The notes under the pieces are model-generated. The model saw only the letters and a list, made by a program, of their open reading frames with translations, was not told where the DNA came from and did no database searches. Positions 1 through 7,125 of a DNA stretch of 12,726 bases are shown here, in pieces; the stretch's first letter is position 1, and each line of letters opens with the position of its first letter. Both the position numbers and the translations under genes were made by a program. This stretch comes from an uncultured Lachnospiraceae bacterium (GTDB lineage: Bacteria > Bacillota > Clostridia > Lachnospirales > Lachnospiraceae), in NCBI GenBank assembly GCA_910585215.1, contig CAJUDQ010000017.1, positions 1-12,726 of the forward strand, in the 5' to 3' direction.

Positions 1-33
1 ACACTCTTTCCCTACACGACGCTCTTCCGATCT
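1..33 (+). other. Illumina sequencing adapter (non-genomic)
   Basis: These 33 bases match the Illumina TruSeq universal/read-1 adapter end to end (begins ACACTCTTTCCC, ends GCTCTTCCGATCT). They are residual library sequence at a contig end. On the minus strand they continue the open frame of the neighbouring truncated gene and would be translated as RSEERRVGKEC, a tail that should not be taken as protein sequence. Confidence 0.98.
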
Positions 34-663
34 GTTTTCTGTAATATTCAATCCATACCAGTACAGATATCGTATATCATTGAAATCCGCCTCCATAACA
101 ATCTCCCTGTATACAGAGAGACTTTCATTGAGCATTTCTCTTATGGAATTTGTTAAAAAAACTTCACAATAATCATGCTCAAACCAGTAAATCGCCTCAT
201 GAATATTTTTTCTAATATTTTCTCCTGCCTCAAAAATATTATAGATTTCAATAAATAATTCTGCATAAATAACAATATCTGTCAATCGCTGAACGATTGC
301 CGCACCGATACATCTGCGAAGAGCCGTCGCCAGATACATCAGATATGTTCCATACTCCGTCCCCAGATTGCAAACCGCATATCGGGGATTCAGATAGCTG
401 TTTTCATAATTTTCCCATAATTCTCCATATAAAACTCTGTTTTTCTCTTCCAGTTCCTTTAAAGTAAAGTTCTCATAATCCCCATATTGTATCTGCTCAA
501 ACAGATTCATCACTGACAGCAGAAATTCCGCCTCTCTGGCAAAAAACTCTGTGTATGGACTTTCAAGCGCCGGTTCAGCTGCTATCTGTCTGATTCTGTC
601 AAGCGTCAGTTCATAACGCTCGCTGATTTCAATATTTTCTTTTAAATAAGTCAGTTTGTTCAT
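34..663 (-). CDS. Aminopeptidase (M29-like), 5' part only
   Basis: The first 210 codons of a gene whose 3' end is lost at the contig edge. The protein starts MNKLTYLKENIEISERYEL and is rich in acidic and aromatic residues, with no signal peptide. Its sequence, including the stretch ending DIRYLYWYGLNITEN, resembles the N-terminal half of cytosolic lachnospiraceal proteins annotated as leucyl aminopeptidase / aminopeptidase T-like (M29). The metal-binding catalytic residues of that family lie further on and are absent here, so the assignment rests on N-terminal resemblance from memory. The start is the ATG at 663; an AAGGAAGG ribosome-binding sequence lies about 14 bases upstream, slightly far. 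The gene follows the HD-hydrolase gene by about 50 bases, with no terminator between them, so they are probably cotranscribed. Confidence 0.65.
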
Positions 664-713
664 AACATTTTAAGTTTCCTTCCTTATCACAAATCTATAC
701 AATTCTGTCTGCT

Positions 714-1298
714 TTATTTCAAATTTCCATTTTCTATATTTTCATCAATAATTTTCTGGCAGTATTCCCACAAAGTTCTTGAACCTTCAGGGGTCTTTCT
801 GTTTCTTTTTATTACCTGCTCTGCCCTGATATCATGCTCTTTCCATGAAATACCGCCAGTCTTATGATTCAGTGTCAACGGCTGAACCTTATCCAAAGTA
901 TTTGCAAATTTGGCCTCGGCTGTTTCTCCTTCTTCAAATTCATTCCATAATTCCCATAAAAGTTCTGTCTGGTCCTGTGGCAAAATATGAAAAATCCTCT
1001 GTGCAGCAGCAATCTCCCGTTCTCTTTTTGTAGCATTTCCCTCTGTATCATAAGCGTAGGTATCTCCGGCATCAATTTCTACAAGGTCGTGTACCAGCAC
1101 CATCTGCATAGTTCTTAAAAGATTGATTTCACTGTTTGCATGCTCTGCCATCAGCATACACATAAGCGCCAGCGACCATGAATGTTCCGCATCATTTTCT
1201 TTTCGGGAACCGTCGGCAATATAAGTTTGTCTGCCGATGTTTTTCATTTTGTCAGCTTCCATAATAAAATCCATCTGTTTTTTCAATCTGTCCTCCAT
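714..1298 (-). CDS. HD-domain phosphohydrolase, 5'-deoxynucleotidase-like
   Basis: A 194-residue soluble HD-domain protein of the HD_3/YfbR-like type. Visible motifs (numbered from the chosen start) are R32-x-E34-N-D-A-E-H39-S-W, then H70-D71 and E74, D79-T80, and a final D136 in NTLDKVQPL. H39, H70-D71 and D136 fit the four-part HD metal site, and the R/E and E74/D79 residues fit the 5'-nucleotidase subgroup. Members of this group dephosphorylate (deoxy)nucleoside monophosphates or related metabolites using a divalent metal; the exact substrate here cannot be read from sequence. The frame opens at a TTG (1340), but I chose the ATG at 1298 because AAAGGA sits about 7 bases before it, the family's helix begins soon after (MEDRLKKQMDF), and the TTG coincides with a -35-like TTGACA. 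It lies upstream of the aminopeptidase gene. Confidence 0.82.
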   Translation of the reverse strand: MEDRLKKQMDFIMEADKMKNIGRQTYIADGSRKENDAEHSWSLALMCMLMAEHANSEINLLRTMQMVLVHDLVEIDAGDTYAYDTEGNATKREREIAAAQRIFHILPQDQTELLWELWNEFEEGETAEAKFANTLDKVQPLTLNHKTGGISWKEHDIRAEQVIKRNRKTPEGSRTLWEYCQKIIDENIENGNLK

Positions 1299-1312
1299 CG
1301 CTTTTCCTTTCT

Positions 1313-1340
1313 GATTTACACAGCTTGTATTTTCTGTCAA
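1313..1340 (-). promoter_or_regulatory. Possible promoter for the HD-hydrolase gene
   Basis: On the minus strand TTGACA (1340-1335) is followed after 16 bases by TAAATC (1318-1313). The -35 is perfect and the -10 is weak. The predicted start near 1306 would fall inside the ribosome-binding sequence, which argues against heavy use unless initiation occurs a few bases early. Confidence 0.3.
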
Positions 1341-1383
1341 TCATTTTTTACCTTTATCTGGTTTTTTCTGTGTTTTATCTGTT

Positions 1384-1698
1384 CTATATTCCCACCATAA
1401 TCAGACAGAGAATAAAAAACCATATTACTGCATTTCCAATGGAACCAACCCACGCAAATGTATGAAATACATTTTCATCTTTGATACTGTTTAATCCAAG
1501 AAAAAGACCGGCTGTCGCACTGACAAGCCCGCCTGCTCCCAAAATACCGACTATGGTATCTCCATCGCCATGTGCACGAAAAGACAGATAGATTCCATAA
1601 CCAAGCAACGCTGCCGCTGCAAAAAAGAGAATAAGGGAACTGATTCCTCTCTTTGAAACTGTTTTATTAGTAAATTTATAATGTCTCCGTTTAAACAT
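1384..1698 (-). CDS. Small three-helix membrane protein, DUF6142-like
   Basis: A 104-residue integral membrane protein of unknown function. A basic N-terminus (MFKRRHYKFTNKTVSKRG) precedes three predicted membrane segments at about residues 20-41, 49-69 and 80-103, with short loops containing HGDGD and KDEN. The basic start suggests N-in topology. From memory it resembles the DUF6142 family of clostridial proteins; no enzymatic motif is visible. The ATG at 1698 is preceded by AGAGGA at good spacing, so the start is secure. It stands between the inverted-repeat element (upstream) and the HD-hydrolase gene (86 bases downstream). Confidence 0.75.
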   Translation of the reverse strand: MFKRRHYKFTNKTVSKRGISSLILFFAAAALLGYGIYLSFRAHGDGDTIVGILGAGGLVSATAGLFLGLNSIKDENVFHTFAWVGSIGNAVIWFFILCLIMVGI

Positions 1699-1736
1699 AT
1701 TGTCCTCTATTTATCAAAATGACGGTTATATTTAAG

Positions 1737-1837
1737 AAAGAGCTGTCGCACGAAAAAATAACATTAAAAAATATTCAGCCTGTAATCCATATCTGCTGTA
1801 TTTCCATGTTTGATATTTTGTGCGACAGCCCCTGCAG
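1737..1837. repeat. Inverted-repeat element, MITE-like or long-loop terminator
   Basis: Perfect 10-bp inverted arms GCTGTCGCAC (1742-1751) and GTGCGACAGC (1820-1829) flank a 68-bp AT-rich core; A/T tracts just inside extend the pairing imperfectly. TTAAG occurs directly outside both ends (1732-1736 and 1838-1842) and could be a target-site duplication. No coding frame is seen inside. The alternative is a long-loop terminator for the pyrE transcript: on the minus strand the second arm is followed by TCTTTCTT. I cannot decide between these without copies elsewhere in the genome. Confidence 0.45.
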
Positions 1838-1888
1838 TTAAGCAATCAACCCAATTAACAGCTGATTACCTAATGGGTATTTTTTATT

Positions 1889-2041
1889 TTAAAAAGAAAT
1901 ATATTTCTTTCCCTTCATCAGTTTTGCTCCGTTTACAATTGTAATCACACCTACTGCGATTCCGGCAATAATTGTAATAATTCCAAGTACAACATTGGCA
2001 GCCCCTGTCCTGCCCAATAAAGTATAAGTTCTTTCTTCCAT
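1889..2041 (-). CDS. 50-residue membrane protein
   Basis: A short gene encoding a 50-residue protein that starts MEERTYTLLGRTGAANVVLG and ends KLMKGKKYISF, followed by TAA. One hydrophobic helix spans about residues 14-36 and is rich in Ile, Val and Gly; a basic tail (KLMKGKK) should stay in the cytoplasm, giving N-out/C-in topology. The strongest evidence that it is real is a full GGAGG ribosome-binding site 5 bases before the ATG. It starts 46 bases after the pyrE stop with no promoter of its own in that gap, so it is probably carried on the pyrE transcript. I know similar small lachnospiraceal proteins only as hypothetical; function is unknown. Confidence 0.75.
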   Translation of the reverse strand: MEERTYTLLGRTGAANVVLGIITIIAGIAVGVITIVNGAKLMKGKKYISF

Positions 2042-2087
2042 TTTTACCTCCATAATTATTCATATATGATGATTTGCCTGTTATTTC

Positions 2088-2768
2088 TTAATTGCATTTT
2101 GCTCCATATTGTGCATAATATGCATCAATTCTGCTCTTTATCTCATCATCAATCAAAATCTTACCGTTGTACTCTTTGTTGTAAAGATGTTCAATTACTT
2201 CAGCCATGGTCACAATCGCATTTGTATCAAAGCCGTAGGTTTCTTTCAGTTCTTCCAGTGCACTCTTTTCGCCTTTTCCTTTTTCCATTCTGTTTAAGGA
2301 CACCATAAGACCCAAAATCTGTACATCTCCCTGAGCCTTGATAATCGGATATGTCTCCTCAATAGACTTTCCAGAAGTTGTGACATCCTCCACAATCACA
2401 ATTCTGTCTCCGTCTTTTATCGGACTTCCAAGAAGAATTCCGGTTTCTCCGTGGTCTTTTGCTTCCTTTCTGTTGGAACTGTATCTTATTTCCTTTCCAT
2501 ATAACTCATAAAATGCGCATACGGTAGCAACTCCGATAGGAATTCCCTTGTACGCAGGACCAAATACTACATCAAAGTCCGTTCCATATTGTCCATGAAT
2601 GGCTATCGCATAATATTCACCCAGTTTTTTCAACTGATATCCATCAATATACAGACCCGCATTCATAAAAAACGGAGATTTTCTTCCGCTTTTTAAAATA
2701 AAGTCACCAAATTTTAATACATCACAGTCTACCATAAATTCAATAAATTCTTTTTTGTAATCTTCCAT
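2088..2768 (-). CDS. pyrE: Orotate phosphoribosyltransferase
   Basis: Joins orotate to PRPP to give orotidine 5'-phosphate, the fifth step of de novo UMP synthesis, in the cytosol. The 226-residue length fits the family. Visible landmarks are LKSGRKSPFF near residues 25-34 (orotate/PRPP contacts, K26), GPAYKG at 70-75, the mobile catalytic-loop segment SSNRKEAKDHGE at 97-108 (R100, K101, K104, H106), and the PRPP-binding signature IVIVEDVTTSGKS at 123-135. The ATG at 2768 is preceded by AAGGAG with 10-base spacing. It follows pyrD by 92 bases, a gap that contains a promoter of near-consensus form, so it can be expressed both with and apart from pyrKD. Confidence 0.97.
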   Translation of the reverse strand: MEDYKKEFIEFMVDCDVLKFGDFILKSGRKSPFFMNAGLYIDGYQLKKLGEYYAIAIHGQYGTDFDVVFGPAYKGIPIGVATVCAFYELYGKEIRYSSNRKEAKDHGETGILLGSPIKDGDRIVIVEDVTTSGKSIEETYPIIKAQGDVQILGLMVSLNRMEKGKGEKSALEELKETYGFDTNAIVTMAEVIEHLYNKEYNGKILIDDEIKSRIDAYYAQYGAKCN

Positions 2769-2819
2769 TTTATATATTCTCCTTGTTTTAAGCCCTTGGC
2801 AGATAATATTTTCCTATGA

Positions 2820-2848
2820 AGTATATCATTAAAACATGTTTCTTTCAA
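2820..2848 (-). promoter_or_regulatory. Promoter of pyrE
   Basis: On the minus strand TTGAAA (2848-2843), a 17-base spacer, and TATACT (2825-2820), the latter preceded by an extended -10 TG (TGATATACT). The predicted start near 2813 gives a 5' leader of about 45 bases with no evident attenuator. Confidence 0.7.
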
Positions 2849-2860
2849 GATACAATTCCT

Positions 2861-3763
2861 TTATTTTACCATTCCCACCAAATCTTTTATATCTTCTACT
2901 TTATGCCTTCTCATATACTCCTCAATTCCCTTTACACATTCTATTGTGGCTGTTGGATTTCTGAAATTTGCCGTTCCAACTGCCACTGCCGTTGCACCTG
3001 CCAAAATAAACTCTATCGCATCTTCTGCGGTCAGAATTCCACCCATACCAATAATTGGAATTTTGACCACCTGCGCCACCTGATAAACCATCCGCACTGC
3101 CACTGGCTTAATAGCAGGCCCCGACATACCGCCCGTTTTGTTGGCCAGAACAAAGGTCTGCCTTTCAATATCAATTTTCATTCCTGTAATCGTATTAATC
3201 AGAGACAGAATATCTGCACCACCTGCCTCTGCTGCCTTTGCCATCACTGCGATATCTGTTACGTTGGGACTGAGCTTCATGATAACAGGCTGCTTTGCAT
3301 ACTTCTTTACCTCTCTGGTAATTGCCTCAACTGCCTTTGGGTCCTGACCAAAAGCAATTCCTCCCTCCTTGACATTCGGACAGGAAATATTAATCTCCAG
3401 CAAATCCACCGGTTCATCTCCCAGCCTTTCCACTACCTCAATATAATCCTCTGTCGTCTTTCCACAGACATTCACAACAATCTTTGTATCAAATTGTTTT
3501 AAAAAAGGAATATCCCTCTGACACAACACTTCAACACCAGGATTTTGAAGTCCAATTGCATTTAGCATGCCACCATAAACCTCTGCAATTCTTGGTACAG
3601 GATTCCCCGCCCATGGTACATTTGCCACACCCTTTGTAACAACTGCTCCTAGCTGATTCAAATCCACAAATTCTCCATATTCCATACCTGAACCAAATGT
3701 GCCGGATGCTTCCATTACCGGATTTTTCAGCTCTATTCCGGCGAGATTTACCTTTGTATTCAT
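2861..3763 (-). CDS. pyrD: Dihydroorotate dehydrogenase, class 1B catalytic subunit
   Basis: Oxidises dihydroorotate to orotate with FMN. At 300 residues it matches the class 1B (PyrDB) type that pairs with PyrK in an alpha2-beta2 enzyme that passes electrons to NAD+. Visible features are TKGV (K44), the orotate-binding GGMLNAIGLQNPG around residues 64-76, the catalytic cysteine C128 in NISCPN (class 2 enzymes have Ser here), MKLSPNVTD with K163, GGMSGPAIKP around 211-220 and the FMN-phosphate region GMGGI/AVGTANF at 239-266. The start ATG overlaps the pyrK stop by one base (TAATG), with a strong GGGAGGTGG ribosome-binding site, so the two subunits are translationally coupled, as expected for an equimolar complex. 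Confidence 0.97.
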   Translation of the reverse strand: MNTKVNLAGIELKNPVMEASGTFGSGMEYGEFVDLNQLGAVVTKGVANVPWAGNPVPRIAEVYGGMLNAIGLQNPGVEVLCQRDIPFLKQFDTKIVVNVCGKTTEDYIEVVERLGDEPVDLLEINISCPNVKEGGIAFGQDPKAVEAITREVKKYAKQPVIMKLSPNVTDIAVMAKAAEAGGADILSLINTITGMKIDIERQTFVLANKTGGMSGPAIKPVAVRMVYQVAQVVKIPIIGMGGILTAEDAIEFILAGATAVAVGTANFRNPTATIECVKGIEEYMRRHKVEDIKDLVGMVK

Positions 3764-4533
3764 TATAATTCCACCTCCCTTGCGTCAAATACTGGTCCAT
3801 CTTTGCAGACGCGTTTATTATGTACATGGGAATGTTCATCTATCTTTGTACTCTGACAGACACACCCCAAGCATGCTCCGATACCGCATGCCATTCTTTC
3901 TTCCATTGAAATCTGTGTCTCAATTCCATTTTCAATGCCAAATTCCTTTACTGCCCGCAGCATGGGTTTTGGCCCACAGGAATAGATTACTTCCGCCATC
4001 AGTTTATGTTCCTGAATCGCATTCATCACATTTCCTTTTGTTCCGGCACTTCCATCCTCTGTAGCCACAAATACAGTACTGTATTTTTCCAGCTCTTTTT
4101 TTAAAAATAAATTTCCGTCTCTATATCCAATCACGGAAAAAATCTGCTCTGTACCATTTTCTTTTAATCTCTTTGAAAGTTCCACCATTGGAGGTACACC
4201 GATACCTCCAGCAATCAACATCGTACTTTTTTTTCGAAGAGAAAATCCATTTCCCAAAGGACCAAGAAGTTCTATCTTATTCCCCTGAATATAACTGGAA
4301 ATTTCTTTTGTTCCTGCTCCAGCTACTCTGTATACCACCCTTATTTTATCATCACAGATTTCACAAATACTGATTGGTCTTGGTAAAAGCTTTGATGCAT
4401 CTTTTACATACAACGATACAAACTGCCCCGCTGTCGCCTCTCTTGCAATATTCTCTGTTTTTATCCACATGCTGTACACATCTGGAGCAATACACTCCTG
4501 ACTGCATATCGATGCTATTTCCTTATATTTCAT
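3763..4533 (-). CDS. pyrK: Dihydroorotate dehydrogenase electron-transfer subunit
   Basis: The flavin and iron-sulfur subunit of class 1B dihydroorotate dehydrogenase; it carries electrons from PyrD's FMN through a [2Fe-2S] cluster and FAD to NAD+. The 256-residue protein shows the ferredoxin-reductase layout: FAD-binding PRPISI (residues 51-56) and GAGT (72-75), NAD-binding AGGIGVPPM (108-116), CGPKPM (186-191), and C-terminal cluster cysteines C216, C221, C224 and C243. C226 is an extra cysteine next to these. The ATG at 4533 follows AAAAGGA. It is immediately upstream of and overlaps pyrD. A 179-base gap with a possible promoter separates it from pyrF. Confidence 0.97.
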   Translation of the reverse strand: MKYKEIASICSQECIAPDVYSMWIKTENIAREATAGQFVSLYVKDASKLLPRPISICEICDDKIRVVYRVAGAGTKEISSYIQGNKIELLGPLGNGFSLRKKSTMLIAGGIGVPPMVELSKRLKENGTEQIFSVIGYRDGNLFLKKELEKYSTVFVATEDGSAGTKGNVMNAIQEHKLMAEVIYSCGPKPMLRAVKEFGIENGIETQISMEERMACGIGACLGCVCQSTKIDEHSHVHNKRVCKDGPVFDAREVEL

Positions 4534-4586
4534 AATTTTTTTCCTTTTATTTAGATAATTATATTAGTTAGATTGAAAGTTATTAA

Positions 4587-4640
4587 AACAAAGTTCCTTG
4601 AAACATGATTAACCTGTGAAAAACTTTCCTGCACTTTGTT
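4587..4640 (-). promoter_or_regulatory. Long-loop hairpin in the pyrK leader
   Basis: Eight-base arms AACAAAGT and ACTTTGTT enclose a 38-base loop; on the transcript the second arm is followed by a few U residues (TTTTAATAAC on the DNA). It lies in the roughly 128-base leader of pyrK. It is too weak to call an attenuator from sequence alone, and no PyrR-binding loop is recognisable. Confidence 0.2.
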
Positions 4641-4667
4641 CACAAATAGCAGTTTTACAAAAACTAT

Positions 4668-4696
4668 ATTCTAGCATATATGTAATAATTTTGCAT
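4668..4696 (-). promoter_or_regulatory. Possible extended -10 promoter for pyrKD
   Basis: On the minus strand TGCTAGAAT gives an extended -10 (TAGAAT at 4673-4668) with a poor -35 (ATGCAA, 4696-4691) at 17-base spacing. Transcription would start near 4661, leaving about 128 bases before pyrK. Confidence 0.45.
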
Positions 4697-4697
4697 G

Positions 4698-4718
4698 AAA
4701 TAAAACGCTGTTTTATTT
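4698..4718 (-). terminator. AT-rich hairpin at the pyrF stop codon
   Basis: Nine-base arms AAATAAAAC and GTTTTATTT with a three-base loop overlap the pyrF stop (4715-4713). The stem is almost all A-T, and only a TTT lies at its 3' side, so at most it would act as a weak terminator or transcript-end stabiliser between pyrF and pyrK. Confidence 0.3.
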
Positions 4719-5639
4719 TAATCCAACTGCTGTAGTAATATCTTCTATCATATCCAGTACAGCCTGTCTTGAGGCATCTCCAAAGTTTTCCTCTCCGAAT
4801 CCGGCATATCTGTCCTGTTTATAAGCAGCAATAATCCCTCTTGACGAGTTCACAATTGCACCCAATCCATCCTCATTAAAATATGGTGCCAAATCTGCTG
4901 CTTTACCACCTTGAGCGCCATAACCAGGGACCAGAATATAAGTTTTTGGCATGATTTTTCTTAAAGTTTTTCCCATTTCAGGATAAGTAGCACCGACAAC
5001 TGCACCGACATAACTGTAAGAATTTCCCATATAAGCGCTGCCCCACTCAGCCACTTTTTCTCCTACAATTTCGTACAGAGGCTTTCCGTCTATCAAACGG
5101 TCCTGAAATTCGCCGCTGCTTGGATTTGAAGTCTTTACCAGTAAAAAAATCCCCTTGCCTGTTTCTTTGCACACATCAATAAAAGGCTTTACACCATCTG
5201 TTCCAAAGTATGGATTTACCGTAATAAAATCTTCTTCAAACGGCATATAGCATTTATTTCCCACCTGCACTTTTCCAACATGTCCTGCCGCATAGGCAGA
5301 CGATGTAGAACCGATATCTCCTCTTTTGATATCTCCAATCACCACGAGGTCTTTTGAACGGGCATAGTCCACTGTCTTTTTAAATGTTTTTAAACCTTCA
5401 ATCCCAAACTGTTCATACATTGCTATCTGTGGTTTTACGGCAGGAATTAGGTCACAGATTTTATCAATAATTTCTTTATTAAACTGCCAGATGGCCTCTG
5501 CTGCTCCCTCTAGGGTTTCGCCATATTCTGCAAAAGCCTTTTTCTGAATATGTTCTGGTATATAACTTAACATCGGGTCAAGTCCTACCACCACTGGTGC
5601 ATTCAGTTTTTTGATTTTTTCGATTAATTTGTTTATCAT
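4713..5639 (-). CDS. pyrF: Orotidine 5'-phosphate decarboxylase, class II (long form)
   Basis: Decarboxylates OMP to UMP, the last de novo step. The 308-residue protein belongs to the longer OMP decarboxylase group rather than the ~230-residue type. The catalytic Asp-x-Lys-x-x-Asp array is visible in GDIKRGDIGST (D103, K105, D108 from the chosen start), with VVVGLDP near residue 17 and the phosphate-gripping region VPGYGAQGG followed later by NSSRGI. The frame opens at a GTG (5651), but the ATG at 5639 was preferred: GGAAAG lies about 11 bases before it, and the family usually begins MINKLIEKI-like. It follows pyrC by about 160 bases, with no convincing terminator or promoter in that AT-rich gap, so it is probably cotranscribed with pyrC. 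Confidence 0.96.
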   Translation of the reverse strand: MINKLIEKIKKLNAPVVVGLDPMLSYIPEHIQKKAFAEYGETLEGAAEAIWQFNKEIIDKICDLIPAVKPQIAMYEQFGIEGLKTFKKTVDYARSKDLVVIGDIKRGDIGSTSSAYAAGHVGKVQVGNKCYMPFEEDFITVNPYFGTDGVKPFIDVCKETGKGIFLLVKTSNPSSGEFQDRLIDGKPLYEIVGEKVAEWGSAYMGNSYSYVGAVVGATYPEMGKTLRKIMPKTYILVPGYGAQGGKAADLAPYFNEDGLGAIVNSSRGIIAAYKQDRYAGFGEENFGDASRQAVLDMIEDITTAVGLK

Positions 5640-5801
5640 AGTTTTTCTCACTTTCCATTATTTTTCCGATGTCTTTATATTTGTTTTTATCTGTCTTTTA
5701 ATTGTACATTGCAGTTTTTCTTTTTGCTTTCATGCTATTCTGTTTTTCGATAAAAACCATATCATTTATTACTGTTTGCATACTTTATACTTGGCATACT
5801 G

Positions 5802-7076
5802 TTATACCTGATATACCGTTTTTCCAGCTACAATTGTTCTCAGAACTTTTCCTCTGACTTTTCTTCCATGGAACGGCGTATTTTTCCCCTTTGACACAAA
5901 GGTAGATATATCTATACAATATTCTGCACAAGGGTCAATAATCACAATATCGGCAGTTTTTCCCTCTGCCAGAGAGCCCTTGTCAATGCCAAGAATCCTT
6001 GCCGGATTCCAGCTCATCTTTTCTGCCATCTGCATTGGAGTAATTATCCCTGTATCTACAAGCTCTGTTATTGTCAATGCTACAGCAGTTTCACTTCCAA
6101 CAATTCCAAATGGAGATTTTTCAAATCCGCCCATTTTTTCTTCTGAACTGTGTGGCGCATGGTCTGTAGAAATTACATCAAATACATTATCATGAAGTCC
6201 CTGTCTCAGCGCTTCCATATCCTCTCTGCTTCTCAAAGGAGGATTCATTTTATAATTCCCATCATTTTCCCTGATATCCTCTTCGCAAAGTGTAAAATGA
6301 TGCGGACATACCTCTGCTGTTACTCTGACACCGTCTTCTTTGGCCGCCTTTACCATCTTTGCGCTATCCTTAGTAGAACAATGGCATAAATGCAGCATGG
6401 CTCCTGTCTCCTTTGCCAGAAGAATATCTCTTGCAGTAATAACATCTTCAACAGAATTTGAAATACCTTTCTGTCCAAGCTGTTTACTTTTTTCTCCAAG
6501 ATTCATAGTCCCGCCTGCTACTAATGTAATATCTTCACAATGAGCAAATACCGGAACATTCAATCTTGCAGCTTCCTTCATTGCTGCGCGGTAAATCTGA
6601 GCATTCATTACTGATTTTCCATCTTCACTGATGGCACAAATACCGGCGGTCTTCATTTCTTCGATATCTGTCAGTTCATTGCCTGCCTGTCCTTTTGTCA
6701 CTGCTCCTACAGGCAGAATATTCAAAAGCCCCACCTTTTCAGCTTTTTCTTTGACATAACAAACAACCTCCTTGCAGTCTGTTACCGGTTTTGTATTGGG
6801 CATTGGGCAGATAGTAGTAAAACCTCCTTTAACGGCAGCCCTGGAACCACTTTCAATATCTTCTTTATATTCCAGACCAGGGTCTCTTAAATGTACATGC
6901 AAATCTATCAGACCTGGCATAACAAAGCAGCCGGAAGCATCGATAACCTCGTCGGCGGAATCTGTGATATTGACTGCACTTTTTTGTATTTTCCCATCTG
7001 AAATCAGGATATCCCGTATTTCGTCGGTGTTTGTTGACGGGTCAAGTACCCGTCCTGCTTTGATTAGAATACTCAT
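5802..7076 (-). CDS. pyrC: Dihydroorotase
   Basis: Cyclises N-carbamoyl-L-aspartate to dihydroorotate, the third step of UMP synthesis; a zinc amidohydrolase. From the chosen start it is 424 residues, usual for the Gram-positive class. Metal and substrate motifs are DLHVHLRDPG (H60, H62, R64), AHCED (H179), CHCST (H232) and STDHAPH (D305). The frame runs upstream to 7145, but the ATG at 7076 has GAGGA at 5-base spacing, and MSILIKAGRVLDPST is how the family normally begins. An in-frame ATG at 7142, preceded by GGAG, would add 22 residues (MTLYYKLYN...) with no family counterpart known to me. It is the first pyr gene, with the strongest promoter in the cluster. Confidence 0.96.
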   Translation of the reverse strand: MSILIKAGRVLDPSTNTDEIRDILISDGKIQKSAVNITDSADEVIDASGCFVMPGLIDLHVHLRDPGLEYKEDIESGSRAAVKGGFTTICPMPNTKPVTDCKEVVCYVKEKAEKVGLLNILPVGAVTKGQAGNELTDIEEMKTAGICAISEDGKSVMNAQIYRAAMKEAARLNVPVFAHCEDITLVAGGTMNLGEKSKQLGQKGISNSVEDVITARDILLAKETGAMLHLCHCSTKDSAKMVKAAKEDGVRVTAEVCPHHFTLCEEDIRENDGNYKMNPPLRSREDMEALRQGLHDNVFDVISTDHAPHSSEEKMGGFEKSPFGIVGSETAVALTITELVDTGIITPMQMAEKMSWNPARILGIDKGSLAEGKTADIVIIDPCAEYCIDISTFVSKGKNTPFHGRKVRGKVLRTIVAGKTVYQV

Positions 7077-7125
7077 GTTTTTCCTCGCTTCCAAAATAAT
7101 GCTATTCGTTTTTTGATTGTAGAGT

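Noticed and set aside
1849..1890. Hairpin ACCCA...TGGGT followed by a T-rich tract on the plus strand
   Set aside because: It would terminate plus-strand transcription, but no plus-strand gene precedes it; on the minus strand no U tract follows. The stem is short and bulged, and the T tract overlaps the end of the 50-codon gene.
1384..2041. Small membrane proteins plus HD hydrolase as a toxin-antitoxin or phage-defence module
   Set aside because: There is no effector, sensor or toxin motif; the HD protein resembles housekeeping 5'-deoxynucleotidases, and the genes have separate regulatory gaps. Nothing beyond proximity supports a defence role.
2816..3502. 228-codon open frame on the plus strand opposite pyrD
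   Set aside because: Low-complexity Cys/His/Asn-rich translation with no ribosome-binding site or family resemblance; it is the antisense shadow of a well-supported pyrD gene.
3531..3839. 102-codon minus-strand frame across the pyrK/pyrD junction
   Set aside because: It overlaps both coupled genes in another frame and has no ribosome-binding site of quality; the PyrD and PyrK motifs fix the correct frames, so it is not a frameshift.
5652..5801. Possible promoter (TACAAT) between pyrC and pyrF
   Set aside because: No acceptable -35 is present at 16-18 bases, and the region is generally AT-rich; read-through from the pyrC promoter is simpler.
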